Assembly: GCA_025360015.1 (NCBI GenBank) | Contig: JANYCZ010000055.1 | Location: 58,791-122,790, forward strand | Length of the DNA stretch: 64,000 nucleotides | Direction of reading: 5' to 3' | DNA from: Verrucomicrobiota bacterium | GTDB taxonomy: Bacteria > Verrucomicrobiota > Verrucomicrobiia > Verrucomicrobiales > Verrucomicrobiaceae | In this document: positions 16,199-25,171 of the stretch, one piece after another | How positions within the stretch are numbered: position 1 is the stretch's first letter | How the letters are laid out: the number at the start of each line of letters is the position of its first letter | Position numbers and translations under genes: made by a program | The notes under the pieces: model-generated | Databases searched by the model: none | What the model saw: the letters and a program-made list of their open reading frames with translations, nothing else | Told to the model about the DNA's origin: nothing

Positions 16199-17329
16199 CT
16201 ACTTCCGAAACTCACTGAACCTCACCTTCAGCTTGTCTTCGAGCTGAGTGATCTGCCATTTCTCCTTGGCATCAATCAGCGCAAGTGACATGCCCTTCTT
16301 CCCGGCGCGGGCCGTTCGGCCGCTGCGGTGGGTGTAGTATTCGAGCTGGTCGGGAAGCTGGTGGTGGATGACGAAGGACAGATCCGCTACGTCGATGCCG
16401 CGTGCGGCCACGTCGGTTGCAACGACAAACTGGACGCGCTGCTTTTTGAAGGCGCGCATGACTTTATCCCGCTCCTTCTGCATGAGATCTCCCTGCAGCA
16501 CATCCACAGGCAGGCCGAGTTCGGCGAGCTCTTCATACAGCTCCATGGCTCCGGCCTTCGTGCGGCAGAAGATGATGCCGCGCCGCTCCTTCTGGCGCTG
16601 GAGGAAGTCGGAGATGTAGGCGGTTTTCCCGTCCCGTTTGCAGACGGCGAAGCGGTGGTCGATGTCGCGATTAACCACGTTCGCCTGATCAATCTGGATC
16701 GAGTGCGGGTTGGCGGACATGCTGCCTTTGATGAGGTCTTGAATTCCCGCTGGGAAGGTCGCGGAAAAGAGCCAGGTGCTGCGCCGCATGGCGGCGAGCT
16801 TGAGAATTTCCCCCAGCTGCTTCTTGAAGCCCATGCTCAGCATTTCATCCGCCTCATCCAGCACAACATAGCGAACGAATTCCAGCGTCAGCGCATCGCG
16901 CTCGATCAAGTCGAGCAACCGGCCCGGCGTGGCGACGACGATGTGTGTGGGGCGCTTCAGCGCGTCCGTCTGGCGGTCGATATTGTCGCCACCGCTAACG
17001 ACTTCGATGAAGATTTTCTCCGTGTACTTGGTGAAGCGGAAGAGTTGCTTGCCGATCTGCTTGGCCAGCTCGCGTGTGGGCGCGAGGACCAGCCCCTGGA
17101 TGTCCCGGTGCTTGGTGTTCATCTTGGTCAGCAGCGGCAGGCCAAAAGCTGCCGTCTTGCCGGTGCCCGTCTGCGCCTGCGCGATGAGATCGCTTCCGTC
17201 TTTAAGCAGAAACGGGATTACCGTGGACTGCACCGCCGTCGGCGTGACGATGCCCAGCTCCTCCAGACCACGGATCATCTCCGGTGGAATTCCAAGGGCG
17301 GCAAAAGGATGGGGGGCGGTTTCTGACAT
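16199..17329 (-). CDS. DEAD-box ATP-dependent RNA helicase (RhlE-like)
   Basis: The protein has 376 residues from ATG 17329 (MSETAPHPFAALGIPPEM). The motifs in order are a Q-motif region (GIVTPTAVQSTVIP), Walker A AQTGTGKTAAF, PTRELA, the DEAD box VLDEADEML, SAT in FSATFP, and the C-terminal RecA lobe with IIFCRTK, ATDVAARGID and HRSGRTARAG. It stops soon after motif VI, so there is no long basic tail. This minimal core resembles RhlE-type helicases acting in ribosome assembly or RNA decay. It is divergent from the sulfatase run, with a 112-nt shared upstream region. The frame is open far upstream but without helicase sequence. Confidence 0.93.
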   Translation of the reverse strand: MSETAPHPFAALGIPPEMIRGLEELGIVTPTAVQSTVIPFLLKDGSDLIAQAQTGTGKTAAFGLPLLTKMNTKHRDIQGLVLAPTRELAKQIGKQLFRFTKYTEKIFIEVVSGGDNIDRQTDALKRPTHIVVATPGRLLDLIERDALTLEFVRYVVLDEADEMLSMGFKKQLGEILKLAAMRRSTWLFSATFPAGIQDLIKGSMSANPHSIQIDQANVVNRDIDHRFAVCKRDGKTAYISDFLQRQKERRGIIFCRTKAGAMELYEELAELGLPVDVLQGDLMQKERDKVMRAFKKQRVQFVVATDVAARGIDVADLSFVIHHQLPDQLEYYTHRSGRTARAGKKGMSLALIDAKEKWQITQLEDKLKVRFSEFRK

Positions 17330-17441
17330 CCTATGTCTTCCATCAAGATGACCCGGAATGCGAGCGGCAATGCTGCCGATCAAAGCAGTATTCACACGAG
17401 GTCGATGACACAAAGCTGCTCTGTGAGCGTTCAGAACAGAC

Positions 17442-18917
17442 ATGAATTTCGCCCCGGCCAGCCTGGTTTGTTCCATCCTTTGCGCTTCGCTGCTCCTCTC
17501 CTCCGCACAGGGGGCGGCAAAGCCAAACATCCTCTTTCTCTTTGCCGACGACCAACGCTTTGACACGCAGAGCTGCGCCGGGCATCCCATCGTGCAGACA
17601 CCTACGGTGGATCATCTCGCAGCAGAAGGGGTGCGTTTTAGCAATGCACACGTCACCACGCCGGTGTGCTGGGTCAGCCGTGCGGTGGTGCTGACGGGCC
17701 AGTGGGCGCGCTCCCATGCGCAGCGTGAATCCATCCCCACGGTGAAGCCAGAGGCATTGACCACCATGTATCCGGTGCTGCTGCGTGCGGCGGGCTACCG
17801 CACCGGCCACTTCGGCAAATGGCACATGATCTCTCCCGAAGGCTTCAAACCACAGGACCAGTATGACGAATATGAGGCCATCGGCCGCAATCCGTACTTC
17901 AAAACCATGCCGGACGGCACCAAGCGCCATGAAACGGACCTCGTGTGCGACAAAGGCATCGAGTTCATCAAATCCCAGCCGAAGGGCAAACCCTTCGCGC
18001 TGAATCTCTGGTTCAATGCGGCGCATGCCGAGGACAACGACCACCGCCCCGGCATCGGCCTCTATCCCTGGCCGCAGTCGGTCGATGGCATGTATGAAGA
18101 CCGCTCCATCCCACCCGCACGTCTGGGCGATCCCGCCATCTATGAGGCGCATCCTCAGTTCCTCAAAGACTCGATCAACCGCGCGCGCTGGTTCTGGGGC
18201 TACGACACGCCGGAGAAGTTCGAGATCAACCTGCGCGCCTACTACCGTATGATCAGCGGCATCGACAAGGCCATTGCGCGCGTCATTGCCGCGCTGAAAG
18301 AGGCCGGACTCGCGGACAACACCATCATCGTCTATTCCGGCGACAACGGCTACTACCTCGGAGATCGCGGCTTTCAGGGCAAGTGGTCGCACTATGAGGA
18401 ATCGCTGCGCGTGCCGATGATCATCTACGATCCACGCCTGCCCCAGGAACAACGCGGACGCGTGGTGGATGATCTCGTGCTCAATGTCGATCTGCCCGCC
18501 ACCTTCATTGACTGGGCAGGCGTCGCACGCCCCGCTGCCTACGAGGGCCGCAGCCTTTCAACGCTGATCGAAGGCAAAGGCAGCGACAAACCCTGGCGCG
18601 AGCACTTCTTCTGCGAGCACCTCGACCTCGCCCCCACGCTTACTTGGGAAGGCATCCGCAGCCAGCGCTACGTCTATGCGCGCTACTTCGATCAGCAGCC
18701 CGCGTATGAGTTTCTGCATGATCTGGAGAGCGACCGCGACGAACTCAAAAACCTCGCCACCGATCCCGCACATGCCGAGGCTTTGCAAAAAATGCGCGCG
18801 CTGTGCGATGCCGAGATGAACGCACGCGGCGGCGCCCTGCTGCCGATGGACCAGCGCGGTGCGCGCAAAGCCGCCGCCAAAAAAGGCGCAGGCAAAAAGG
18901 CCAAAGCCGAACAATAG
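17442..18917 (+). CDS. Sulfatase 1, with unusual active-site motif C-W-V-S-R
   Basis: The 491-residue exported protein has a signal to about ASLLLSSAQGA and then the metal-binding start PNILFLFADDQRFD. The formylglycine position is Cys76 in TPVCWVSRAVVLTG. The motif is C-x-V-x-R rather than the usual C-x-[P/A]-x-R. Other sulfatase features are intact: HFGKWHM, a second metal site VYSGDNGYYLGDRG, and a C-terminal subdomain. It resembles N-acetylglucosamine-6-sulfatase-like S1 enzymes, but the substrate is not certain. The C-terminus is a Lys/Ala tail (KKGAGKKAKAEQ). It is first in a run of exported glycan enzymes; the next sulfatase starts 38 nt after the stop. Confidence 0.9.
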   Translation: MNFAPASLVCSILCASLLLSSAQGAAKPNILFLFADDQRFDTQSCAGHPIVQTPTVDHLAAEGVRFSNAHVTTPVCWVSRAVVLTGQWARSHAQRESIPTVKPEALTTMYPVLLRAAGYRTGHFGKWHMISPEGFKPQDQYDEYEAIGRNPYFKTMPDGTKRHETDLVCDKGIEFIKSQPKGKPFALNLWFNAAHAEDNDHRPGIGLYPWPQSVDGMYEDRSIPPARLGDPAIYEAHPQFLKDSINRARWFWGYDTPEKFEINLRAYYRMISGIDKAIARVIAALKEAGLADNTIIVYSGDNGYYLGDRGFQGKWSHYEESLRVPMIIYDPRLPQEQRGRVVDDLVLNVDLPATFIDWAGVARPAAYEGRSLSTLIEGKGSDKPWREHFFCEHLDLAPTLTWEGIRSQRYVYARYFDQQPAYEFLHDLESDRDELKNLATDPAHAEALQKMRALCDAEMNARGGALLPMDQRGARKAAAKKGAGKKAKAEQ

Positions 18918-18955
18918 CCGACACGTACACTCAACCCAGCTTCCCCGACCCAACC

Positions 18956-20461
18956 ATGAAACCTCTCGTTCTCATCCTTTCGTCATTCCTCATTTTGGGT
19001 ACGTCATTCGCAGCTCCTGCGAAGCGCCCCAACATCCTTTTCATCCTCGTCGATGACCAGTCCCCCTTCGACTTCAAATTCTACAACCCGAAGTCGGCGC
19101 TGCAGTCCCCAAACCTCGACAAGCTCGCGGCGGAAGGCATGGTCTTTGATTCCGCGCGGCACATGGGCTCCTTCAGCGGCGCGGTGTGCACGCCATCACG
19201 GCACATGATCATGAGCGGACGCACCGTGTGGCATCTGCCCATCGGCCCGGGTGCAAAGGATCACTGCCCGCCGAATCTCGAACTGAACACGCTGGCCGCC
19301 GTGTTCAACCGCGCTGGATACGACACCATGCGCACCTGCAAGATGGGCAACTCCTACGAAGGCGCCAATAAACAGTTCACCGTGCGCCATGATGCCACCA
19401 AACGCGGCGGCACCGATGAAAGCGGCAGCACCTGGCATGGCGATCAGGTCATGAACTACCTCGCCGAACGTGATGCGACCAAGGACGCCGATCCCTTCCT
19501 CATCTACTTCGGCTTTTCGCACCCACATGACACCCGCGACGGCAAGCCCGAGCTGCTGGCCAAATACGGCGCGACGAATCACGACGATCCCAGCACGCTG
19601 CCCGCTTTGGACCCCAGGCTGCCCGCGCTTCCCACCAACTACCTCTCCGCCCATCCCTTCAACAATGGCGATGCCAACGTGCGCGATGAGGTGGAAGTCA
19701 GCGGCGTGTGGAAGAACCGTGATGAACCCACCATTCGCAATGAAATAGGCCGCGAGTTCGCCTGCAGCGAGAACATCGACATCCAGGTGGGGCGCGTGCT
19801 GGCCAAGCTCCAGGCCATGGGCGAGCTGGACAACACCTACATCTTCTACACCGCCGATCACGGCATTGCCATCGGCCGCCATGGCCTGCAAGGAAAACAA
19901 AACCTCTACGAACACACCTGGCGCGTGCCCTACATCGTCAAAGGCCCGGGCATCAAGGCCGGTTCGCGCGTGCCAGGAAACATCTACCTGCTCGACACCG
20001 TGGCCACGCTATGCGATCTCGCTGGTATCCCCGCACCCGAGAGCAATGAAGGCCTCAGTTTCAAGCCCGTCCTCGAAGGCAAGAAGGACTCTATGCGCGA
20101 GGTAATGTACGGCGTTTACTGCGGCGGCACCAAACCCGGCATGCGCTGCGTGAAGCAGGGCGACTGGAAGCTGATCCAATACGACGTCATGAACGGCTCC
20201 GTCCATGAGACCCAGCTCTTCCATCTCGCCACCAATCCCGACGAACTCCTCAAGGAGCATGGCAGCAACGACCCCATGAAGACGAACCTCGCGAGCGAAC
20301 CCAAGCACGCCGCCAAGCTCGCCGAAATGCAAGCCCTGCTCCTCGCCGAAATGCGCCGCCTCGATGATCCCTATCGTCTGTGGAATCAGCCGAATGATGG
20401 ACTGACACCACCCTCAGAAGCTGCATCCAAGAAAGCCAAGAACAATCAGGCCAAGCAATAA
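18956..20461 (+). CDS. Sulfatase 2 (choline/iduronate-sulfatase-like)
   Basis: The protein has 501 residues from ATG 18956, directly preceded by CCCAACC. It starts with the signal MKPLVLILSSFLILGTSFAA. The fold begins NILFILVDDQSPFDF. The formylglycine motif is C-T-P-S-R with Cys78 (GAVCTPSRHMIMSGR). The metal site IFYTADHGIAIGRHG lies near residue 300. The hydrolysed ester is on an exported substrate, probably a sulfated glycan. It lies 38 nt after sulfatase 1 and 17 nt before sulfatase 3, so the three are likely an operon. The C-terminus is Lys rich (ASKKAKNNQAKQ). The signal-peptide DNA carries the TCATTC repeat motif shared with three other sulfatases. Confidence 0.92.
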   Translation: MKPLVLILSSFLILGTSFAAPAKRPNILFILVDDQSPFDFKFYNPKSALQSPNLDKLAAEGMVFDSARHMGSFSGAVCTPSRHMIMSGRTVWHLPIGPGAKDHCPPNLELNTLAAVFNRAGYDTMRTCKMGNSYEGANKQFTVRHDATKRGGTDESGSTWHGDQVMNYLAERDATKDADPFLIYFGFSHPHDTRDGKPELLAKYGATNHDDPSTLPALDPRLPALPTNYLSAHPFNNGDANVRDEVEVSGVWKNRDEPTIRNEIGREFACSENIDIQVGRVLAKLQAMGELDNTYIFYTADHGIAIGRHGLQGKQNLYEHTWRVPYIVKGPGIKAGSRVPGNIYLLDTVATLCDLAGIPAPESNEGLSFKPVLEGKKDSMREVMYGVYCGGTKPGMRCVKQGDWKLIQYDVMNGSVHETQLFHLATNPDELLKEHGSNDPMKTNLASEPKHAAKLAEMQALLLAEMRRLDDPYRLWNQPNDGLTPPSEAASKKAKNNQAKQ

Positions 20462-20478
20462 CGACAGCTGATCAAACC

Positions 20479-21810
20479 ATGAAGCCCCTCGCTCTGATTC
20501 TTTCGTCACTCCTCATTCTGGTTTCGTCATTCGCTGCGGAGCAGCGTCCCAATTTCCTCATCATCTACGCCGACGACCTCGGCTATGGCGATGTCTCCAC
20601 CTACCACGCCTCCGACTGTCACACGCCGAACATCGACAAGCTCGCTGCGGAGGGCATGCTCTTCCCGAACATGCGCGCAAACTGCACCGTGTGCTCGCCT
20701 TCACGCGCCGCACTGCTCACCGGGCGGTTTCCAGATCGCGTCGGGGTGCCGGGCGTCATTCGCACCAATCCGGACGATTCCTGGGGTTATCTCGCACCCG
20801 GCATTCCAACGATCGGCAATGAGTTGAAGAAGGTCGGCTATCACACGGCGGTGATTGGCAAATGGCACCTCGGTCTCGAACCTTCCAATGCGCCGAATGA
20901 GCGCGGCTTTGATCTCTTCCACGGCTTCCTCGGCGACATGATGGACAGCTACACTACGCATCTGCGCCAGGGGCACAATTACATGCGCCGCAATGCGGAG
21001 GTCATCGACCCCAAGGGCCACGCCACAGACATCTTCGCGGGCTGGGCGGCAGATTACTTCCGCGAACGCGCCAAGGAGAAACAGCCCTTCTTCCTCTACC
21101 TCGCCTTCAATGCACCGCATTTCCCCATCGAGCCCCCGGCCGAATGGCGGGCCAAGGTGAAGCAGCGCGCACCGCAGCTCGATGAAAAACGCGCCCTCAA
21201 TGCCGCACTCGTCGAGCATCTGGATGATCGCATCGGCCAACTGCTGGCCGTGTTAAAAGAAACCGGGCTCGATCAAAACACCGTCGTCGCTTTCGGCTCC
21301 GACAACGGCGGCTCTCTGCCCCATGCGCAGAACAATGACCCCTGGCGCGACGGCAAGACCAGCCACTACGACGGCGGCCTGCGCGTGCCCTTCATGGTGC
21401 GCTGGCCCGGCCACATCAAGGCAGGCTCACACAGCGACTACGCAGGCCTTAACTTCGACCTCTTCCCCACCTTCCTCGAACTCGCAGGCGTGAAGCCTTC
21501 ATCAGACATCGATGCCATCAGCCTCGTCCCCATTCTCAACGGTGGCACCATTGACCAGCCGCGCGATCTCTACTTCGTCCGTCGCGAAGGCGGCGCAGCT
21601 TACGGCGGCAAAAGCTACGAGGCGCTCATCCGTGGCGACTGGAAGCTCATGCAAAACACGCCTTACAGCCCGCTGGAGCTCTACAACCTCAAGAACGATC
21701 CGCAGGAAAAGACGAACCTCATGGGCAAAGCACCCAAAGTCTTCAAAGAACTGTCTGACGCACTGCGAAAGCACGTTCAGATCGGCGGTGCCACCCCCTG
21801 GCAAAAGTAG
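20479..21810 (+). CDS. Sulfatase 3 (arylsulfatase A-like)
   Basis: The 443-residue exported protein has the signal MKPLALILSSLLILVSSFAA, very similar in DNA to sulfatase 2. The fold starts NFLIIYADDLGYGDV. The formylglycine motif is C-S-P-S-R with Cys72. GKWHLG and the second metal site FGSDNGGSLPHAQ are present. The layout is that of classical arylsulfatase A/GalNAc-6-sulfatase-type S1 enzymes, which need conversion of Cys to formylglycine by FGE or anSME; neither maturase is in this window. The stop is immediately followed by a CCTTGTTGC hairpin repeat. Confidence 0.93.
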   Translation: MKPLALILSSLLILVSSFAAEQRPNFLIIYADDLGYGDVSTYHASDCHTPNIDKLAAEGMLFPNMRANCTVCSPSRAALLTGRFPDRVGVPGVIRTNPDDSWGYLAPGIPTIGNELKKVGYHTAVIGKWHLGLEPSNAPNERGFDLFHGFLGDMMDSYTTHLRQGHNYMRRNAEVIDPKGHATDIFAGWAADYFRERAKEKQPFFLYLAFNAPHFPIEPPAEWRAKVKQRAPQLDEKRALNAALVEHLDDRIGQLLAVLKETGLDQNTVVAFGSDNGGSLPHAQNNDPWRDGKTSHYDGGLRVPFMVRWPGHIKAGSHSDYAGLNFDLFPTFLELAGVKPSSDIDAISLVPILNGGTIDQPRDLYFVRREGGAAYGGKSYEALIRGDWKLMQNTPYSPLELYNLKNDPQEKTNLMGKAPKVFKELSDALRKHVQIGGATPWQK

Positions 21811-21833
21811 CCTTGTTGCTGCGCAACAACGGC
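21811..21833. repeat. CCTTGTT hairpin repeat, copy 1
   Basis: CCTTGTTGC, loop TGC, then GCAACAACGG directly follow the sulfatase 3 stop codon. The core stem TTGTTGC/GCAACAA is perfect. Related copies at 27214 and 47149 have compensatory changes. Confidence 0.55.
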
Positions 21834-21958
21834 TCCCCATTCCGCAGGAACCCCGACGGCTTTGCACAGCCACCCCCTCGCTACGAACCTTGATTAAAGA
21901 GTTCTAATACCCATTGCCCGAAGCCGCCTGCGTGATACAGACGTGCCTTTTCCCTGAC

Positions 21959-23590
21959 ATGAAGCATTTCTTGATCCGCATGGCGCAGCGACTGCTGGCC
22001 TTGTCCTTCCTCTCCGCGTCGCTGGCTGCTGCCGAGTCAGCGCCAAAGATGTCCTCCGCGCGCGAAGCCGCAGCTCACATCCTGCCAAAACTTCAAGCCG
22101 GCTCCTGGCAAGCTACTGAAACGGCATTGCCGACGATCCACCAGCTCGCCGCCAGCAAAGAAAAGGCGGACAAAGAGCTCGCAGAGGAACTCGCGGACCT
22201 GTGTGCGTCTGCCATCGAGCGCGGCATCAAAGAGCTGCCTGCCCCCGCTGAGCAGGAGCGGCTGCTCCAAGATGCGGAGGCCTTCGTCAACTCGCTGATT
22301 CAAAAGCCCACCGCCATCAATCTCGTGCACGCGAAGGTGATCCTTTCTGCCTGGGAAAAAGCGCAGCCGGAGAGTTTAAATGCCCGCCTGCTGCGACTGA
22401 AGCTGCATGTGGCGGATAACAATCGTGAAAAGCAGATCCAACTGTCCGCCGCCTTGATAGACGAGAAGGGACTCGATCAGGGCCATCGTAATTACGTGCA
22501 GGATGTACAGGTGAGCGCCTTGCTGCATGGCAAGCCATCCGCGGAAGACATTCAGCGGGCCGAGGCCGTGCTGACCCCATGGCTGAAGCAAGAGCCCAAA
22601 AATCTCCGCGCCCGTCAGCTCCTGCTGCAGATCCATCAGGCACGGCAGGACTATCCGGCGCAGTATGCGCTGGCTACGGAACTGCTGGCAGATGAAAACC
22701 TCACCGGCTCAGACCGCAGGTGGGTGCAGCACTGCCGCGTGGACGGCGCAATCAAAAGCGGCAAGGCCCAGGAGCTGAACCAGCACGACTGGGATTTCAT
22801 GCTGGAACGCATCGCAGGCGGCACGGGCTTGAAGCGGTTGATCCATGAGCATGGCCAGCTCTTGATCGGCATCGCCTTGGGCATTGGCTGGCTGTGGTTG
22901 CTCATCGTGGCCTTCATCACCCGCCGCCTGCGCGCCAAGCCTCCCGGGTTCTGGATGGTGGTGCTGTGGGCCACCATCATCCTTTATGCCAGTGCGGTCA
23001 TCATGGTTCCGCTGGCGCTTTGTGTCACGTTCTCGTTGCTCGGTGTGGCCTTCCTCATCTTTGCCACCACGGGCAGCAAAGCACCGCTCGGCTACCTGGT
23101 AGCGCCGCAAGCCGCCACCGAATCCGGCAAGGCACGCTGGCGGGGCTTGCTAGGCTGGTGTGTCCTCGCGTTCGCGCTCATCCAGGCATTCACCCAAGGC
23201 TATGCCTGGGCTTTTGAACGTGTCATGGGCCGCGCGCTGGAGTCGCAGCTCGTCGCCAAGCTCCTGCAGACAGACACGCTTCCCAAACTCATCGGCATGC
23301 TGCTGGCCGGCGGCATCTTTGTGCCGTTTCTTGAAGAAGTCATCTTTCGCGGCATGTTGCAGGACTGGGTGGGAAGGCGGCTGCCCGCAGGCGTGTGCAT
23401 CGCCATTGTCTCCATCCTGTTTGGCCTCATCCACGGTCTTGAAATGGCCATCCCCATCGCCTTCATCGGCATGCTCCTCTCTATCCTGCGCCTGCGCTAC
23501 CGCAGCCTCTGGCCCTGCATCCTGCTGCACTCACTAAACAACAGTGCGATGATCGTGCTGCTGTATTTCGTTCCCGAAAAAGTGCTCTAA
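21959..23590 (+). CDS. CPBP (Abi/Rce1-type) intramembrane metalloprotease with helical N-terminal region
   Basis: The protein has 543 residues from ATG 21959, with a signal-like start MKHFLIRMAQRLLALSFLSA. Residues about 30-290 are soluble and helical with TPR-like pairs. Membrane segments follow. The protease motifs are EEVIFRGMLQDWVGRR (EExxxR), ILFGLIHG (FxxxH) and LLHSLNNSAM (HxxxN-like), in the right order for the CPBP family. Relatives include prenyl-protein proteases and bacterial proteins for bacteriocin maturation or self-immunity. It is embedded in the sulfatase run, 60 nt before sulfatase 4. The substrate is unknown. Confidence 0.85.
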   Translation: MKHFLIRMAQRLLALSFLSASLAAAESAPKMSSAREAAAHILPKLQAGSWQATETALPTIHQLAASKEKADKELAEELADLCASAIERGIKELPAPAEQERLLQDAEAFVNSLIQKPTAINLVHAKVILSAWEKAQPESLNARLLRLKLHVADNNREKQIQLSAALIDEKGLDQGHRNYVQDVQVSALLHGKPSAEDIQRAEAVLTPWLKQEPKNLRARQLLLQIHQARQDYPAQYALATELLADENLTGSDRRWVQHCRVDGAIKSGKAQELNQHDWDFMLERIAGGTGLKRLIHEHGQLLIGIALGIGWLWLLIVAFITRRLRAKPPGFWMVVLWATIILYASAVIMVPLALCVTFSLLGVAFLIFATTGSKAPLGYLVAPQAATESGKARWRGLLGWCVLAFALIQAFTQGYAWAFERVMGRALESQLVAKLLQTDTLPKLIGMLLAGGIFVPFLEEVIFRGMLQDWVGRRLPAGVCIAIVSILFGLIHGLEMAIPIAFIGMLLSILRLRYRSLWPCILLHSLNNSAMIVLLYFVPEKVL

Positions 23591-23650
23591 CCGGCTCCTC
23601 ATCACATAACAGCGCAAAGATTGCCGCGGCTCCCTTCGTTTCGGGCGGCC

Positions 23651-24994
23651 ATGAAACGGCTCGTCTGCATCCTTTCCTCATTCCTCATTCTGCATTCGTC
23701 ATTTTCGGCTCCGCCGAACGTCATCCTCATCATGGTCGATGACTTCGGCTACGAATGCGTCACAGCGAATGGCGGGGAATCGTACCAAACTCCACACCTC
23801 GACAAACTCGCCGCCAGCGGGGTGCGTTTCGACAACTGCCATGTGCAGCCGCTGTGCACGCCCACGCGCGTGCAGCTCATGACGGGGCGCTACAACGTGC
23901 GCAACTACATCAACTTCGGCACGCTGCTGCGCACGGAGACGACCTTCGGCCACCTCATGAAAAATGCAGGCTATGCCACCGGCATCTGCGGCAAGTGGCA
24001 GCTCGGCGGCGAGGTGGATTCACCGCAGCACTTCGGCTTTGAGGAATCCTGCCTCTGGCAGCAGACCCGCCGCCCGCCGCGCTATGCAAACCCCGGTCTG
24101 GAATACAACGGCGTGGAAAAAAACTTCACACAGGGCGAGTACGGCCCGACGCTGGTGAACGACTTCGCGCTGAGTTTCATCACCAAGAACAAGGAGAAGC
24201 CCTTCTTTCTCTACTATCCGATGATCCTCACGCACAACCCCTTCCAGCCGACGCCGGACAGCCCGGACTGGGACCCGACGATCAGCAACGAAAACAAGCA
24301 GCAGTCGCCCCAACACTTTGCCGACATGACCGCCTACATGGACAAGATGGTGGGCCGCGTCGTGGCCAAGCTCGACGAGCTCGGCCTCCGCGACAACACG
24401 CTGCTGATCGTCCTCGGTGACAACGGCACCAACACCGGCATCACCAGCCGTTTCAAAGGCACCGACTACAAAGGCGGTAAAGGCACCACCACCGCGCACG
24501 GCACGCATGTGCCGCTCATCGCCAGCTGGCCCGCCGTGATGAAACAGGGCCGCGTCTCCACCGATCTCATCAGCAGCACCGACTTCCTCCCCACCATCTG
24601 CGCCGCCACAGGCTTCCCCGTACCCGCGACAGTCGATGGCGTGAGCTTCCTTCCCCAGCTCAAAGGAGACACCGGCACACCGCGTGAATGGCTCTACACT
24701 TGGTATTCCCCGCGCCAGAGCCAGGACATGACCGCGCGTGAATACACCTTTAATCACCATTTCAAACTCTACCGCACCGGCCAGTTCTACGATCTCAGCA
24801 CCGACGAACTGGAAAAGCAGGATCTCGCCACCACTTCGCTCGCCAGCAAAGCCGCCGCCGCCAAAGCCAAACTGCAAACCGCCCTCGACCACTTCAAAGA
24901 CGCCCGCCCCCCCGAACTCGATCAAGCGTTCCAAGCCTCCGGCAAGGACAAGACGGGGAAGAAAGGCAGGAAGAAGCAGGGGAAGGGAGAGTAG
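23651..24994 (+). CDS. Sulfatase 4
   Basis: The protein has 447 residues from ATG 23651, with the signal MKRLVCILSSFLILHSSFSA. The fold starts NVILIMVDDFGYECV. The formylglycine motif is C-T-P-T-R with Cys69 (QPLCTPTRVQLMTGR). CGKWQLGG replaces the common GKWHLG, so the usual His is Gln here. The second metal site is IVLGDNGTNTGITSR. The C-terminus is strongly basic (GKKGRKKQGKGE). The exported S1 sulfatase probably acts on a glycan. A nested inverted repeat separates it from sulfatase 5. Confidence 0.92.
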   Translation: MKRLVCILSSFLILHSSFSAPPNVILIMVDDFGYECVTANGGESYQTPHLDKLAASGVRFDNCHVQPLCTPTRVQLMTGRYNVRNYINFGTLLRTETTFGHLMKNAGYATGICGKWQLGGEVDSPQHFGFEESCLWQQTRRPPRYANPGLEYNGVEKNFTQGEYGPTLVNDFALSFITKNKEKPFFLYYPMILTHNPFQPTPDSPDWDPTISNENKQQSPQHFADMTAYMDKMVGRVVAKLDELGLRDNTLLIVLGDNGTNTGITSRFKGTDYKGGKGTTTAHGTHVPLIASWPAVMKQGRVSTDLISSTDFLPTICAATGFPVPATVDGVSFLPQLKGDTGTPREWLYTWYSPRQSQDMTAREYTFNHHFKLYRTGQFYDLSTDELEKQDLATTSLASKAAAAKAKLQTALDHFKDARPPELDQAFQASGKDKTGKKGRKKQGKGE

Positions 24995-25017
24995 TAGCGC
25001 TGGATGGCTGCGATTTA

Positions 25018-25102
25018 GCCGCAGAGAGATGGAGGAGCAGAGGTGGCAGGGTTTTAATACCTCTTAATCTCTGCTCCCCATGCCTCTTTGCCCCTCTGCG
25101 GC
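25018..25102. repeat. Nested GCAGAG inverted repeat
   Basis: The outer arms are GCCGCAGAG (25018-25026) and CTCTGCGGC (25094-25102). The inner arms are GGAGCAGAG (25034-25042) and CTCTGCTCC (25069-25077). All four arms are perfect 9-mers. They sit between the stop of sulfatase 4 and the start of sulfatase 5. No open frame uses the region. It looks like an intergenic mobile-type repeat. Confidence 0.65.
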
Positions 25103-25171
25103 GAGAACGAATATCCTGAAAACTCCTCCGTCTTTCCTGACAAAACGCCCTCTCACATTCGTTCACACGCA

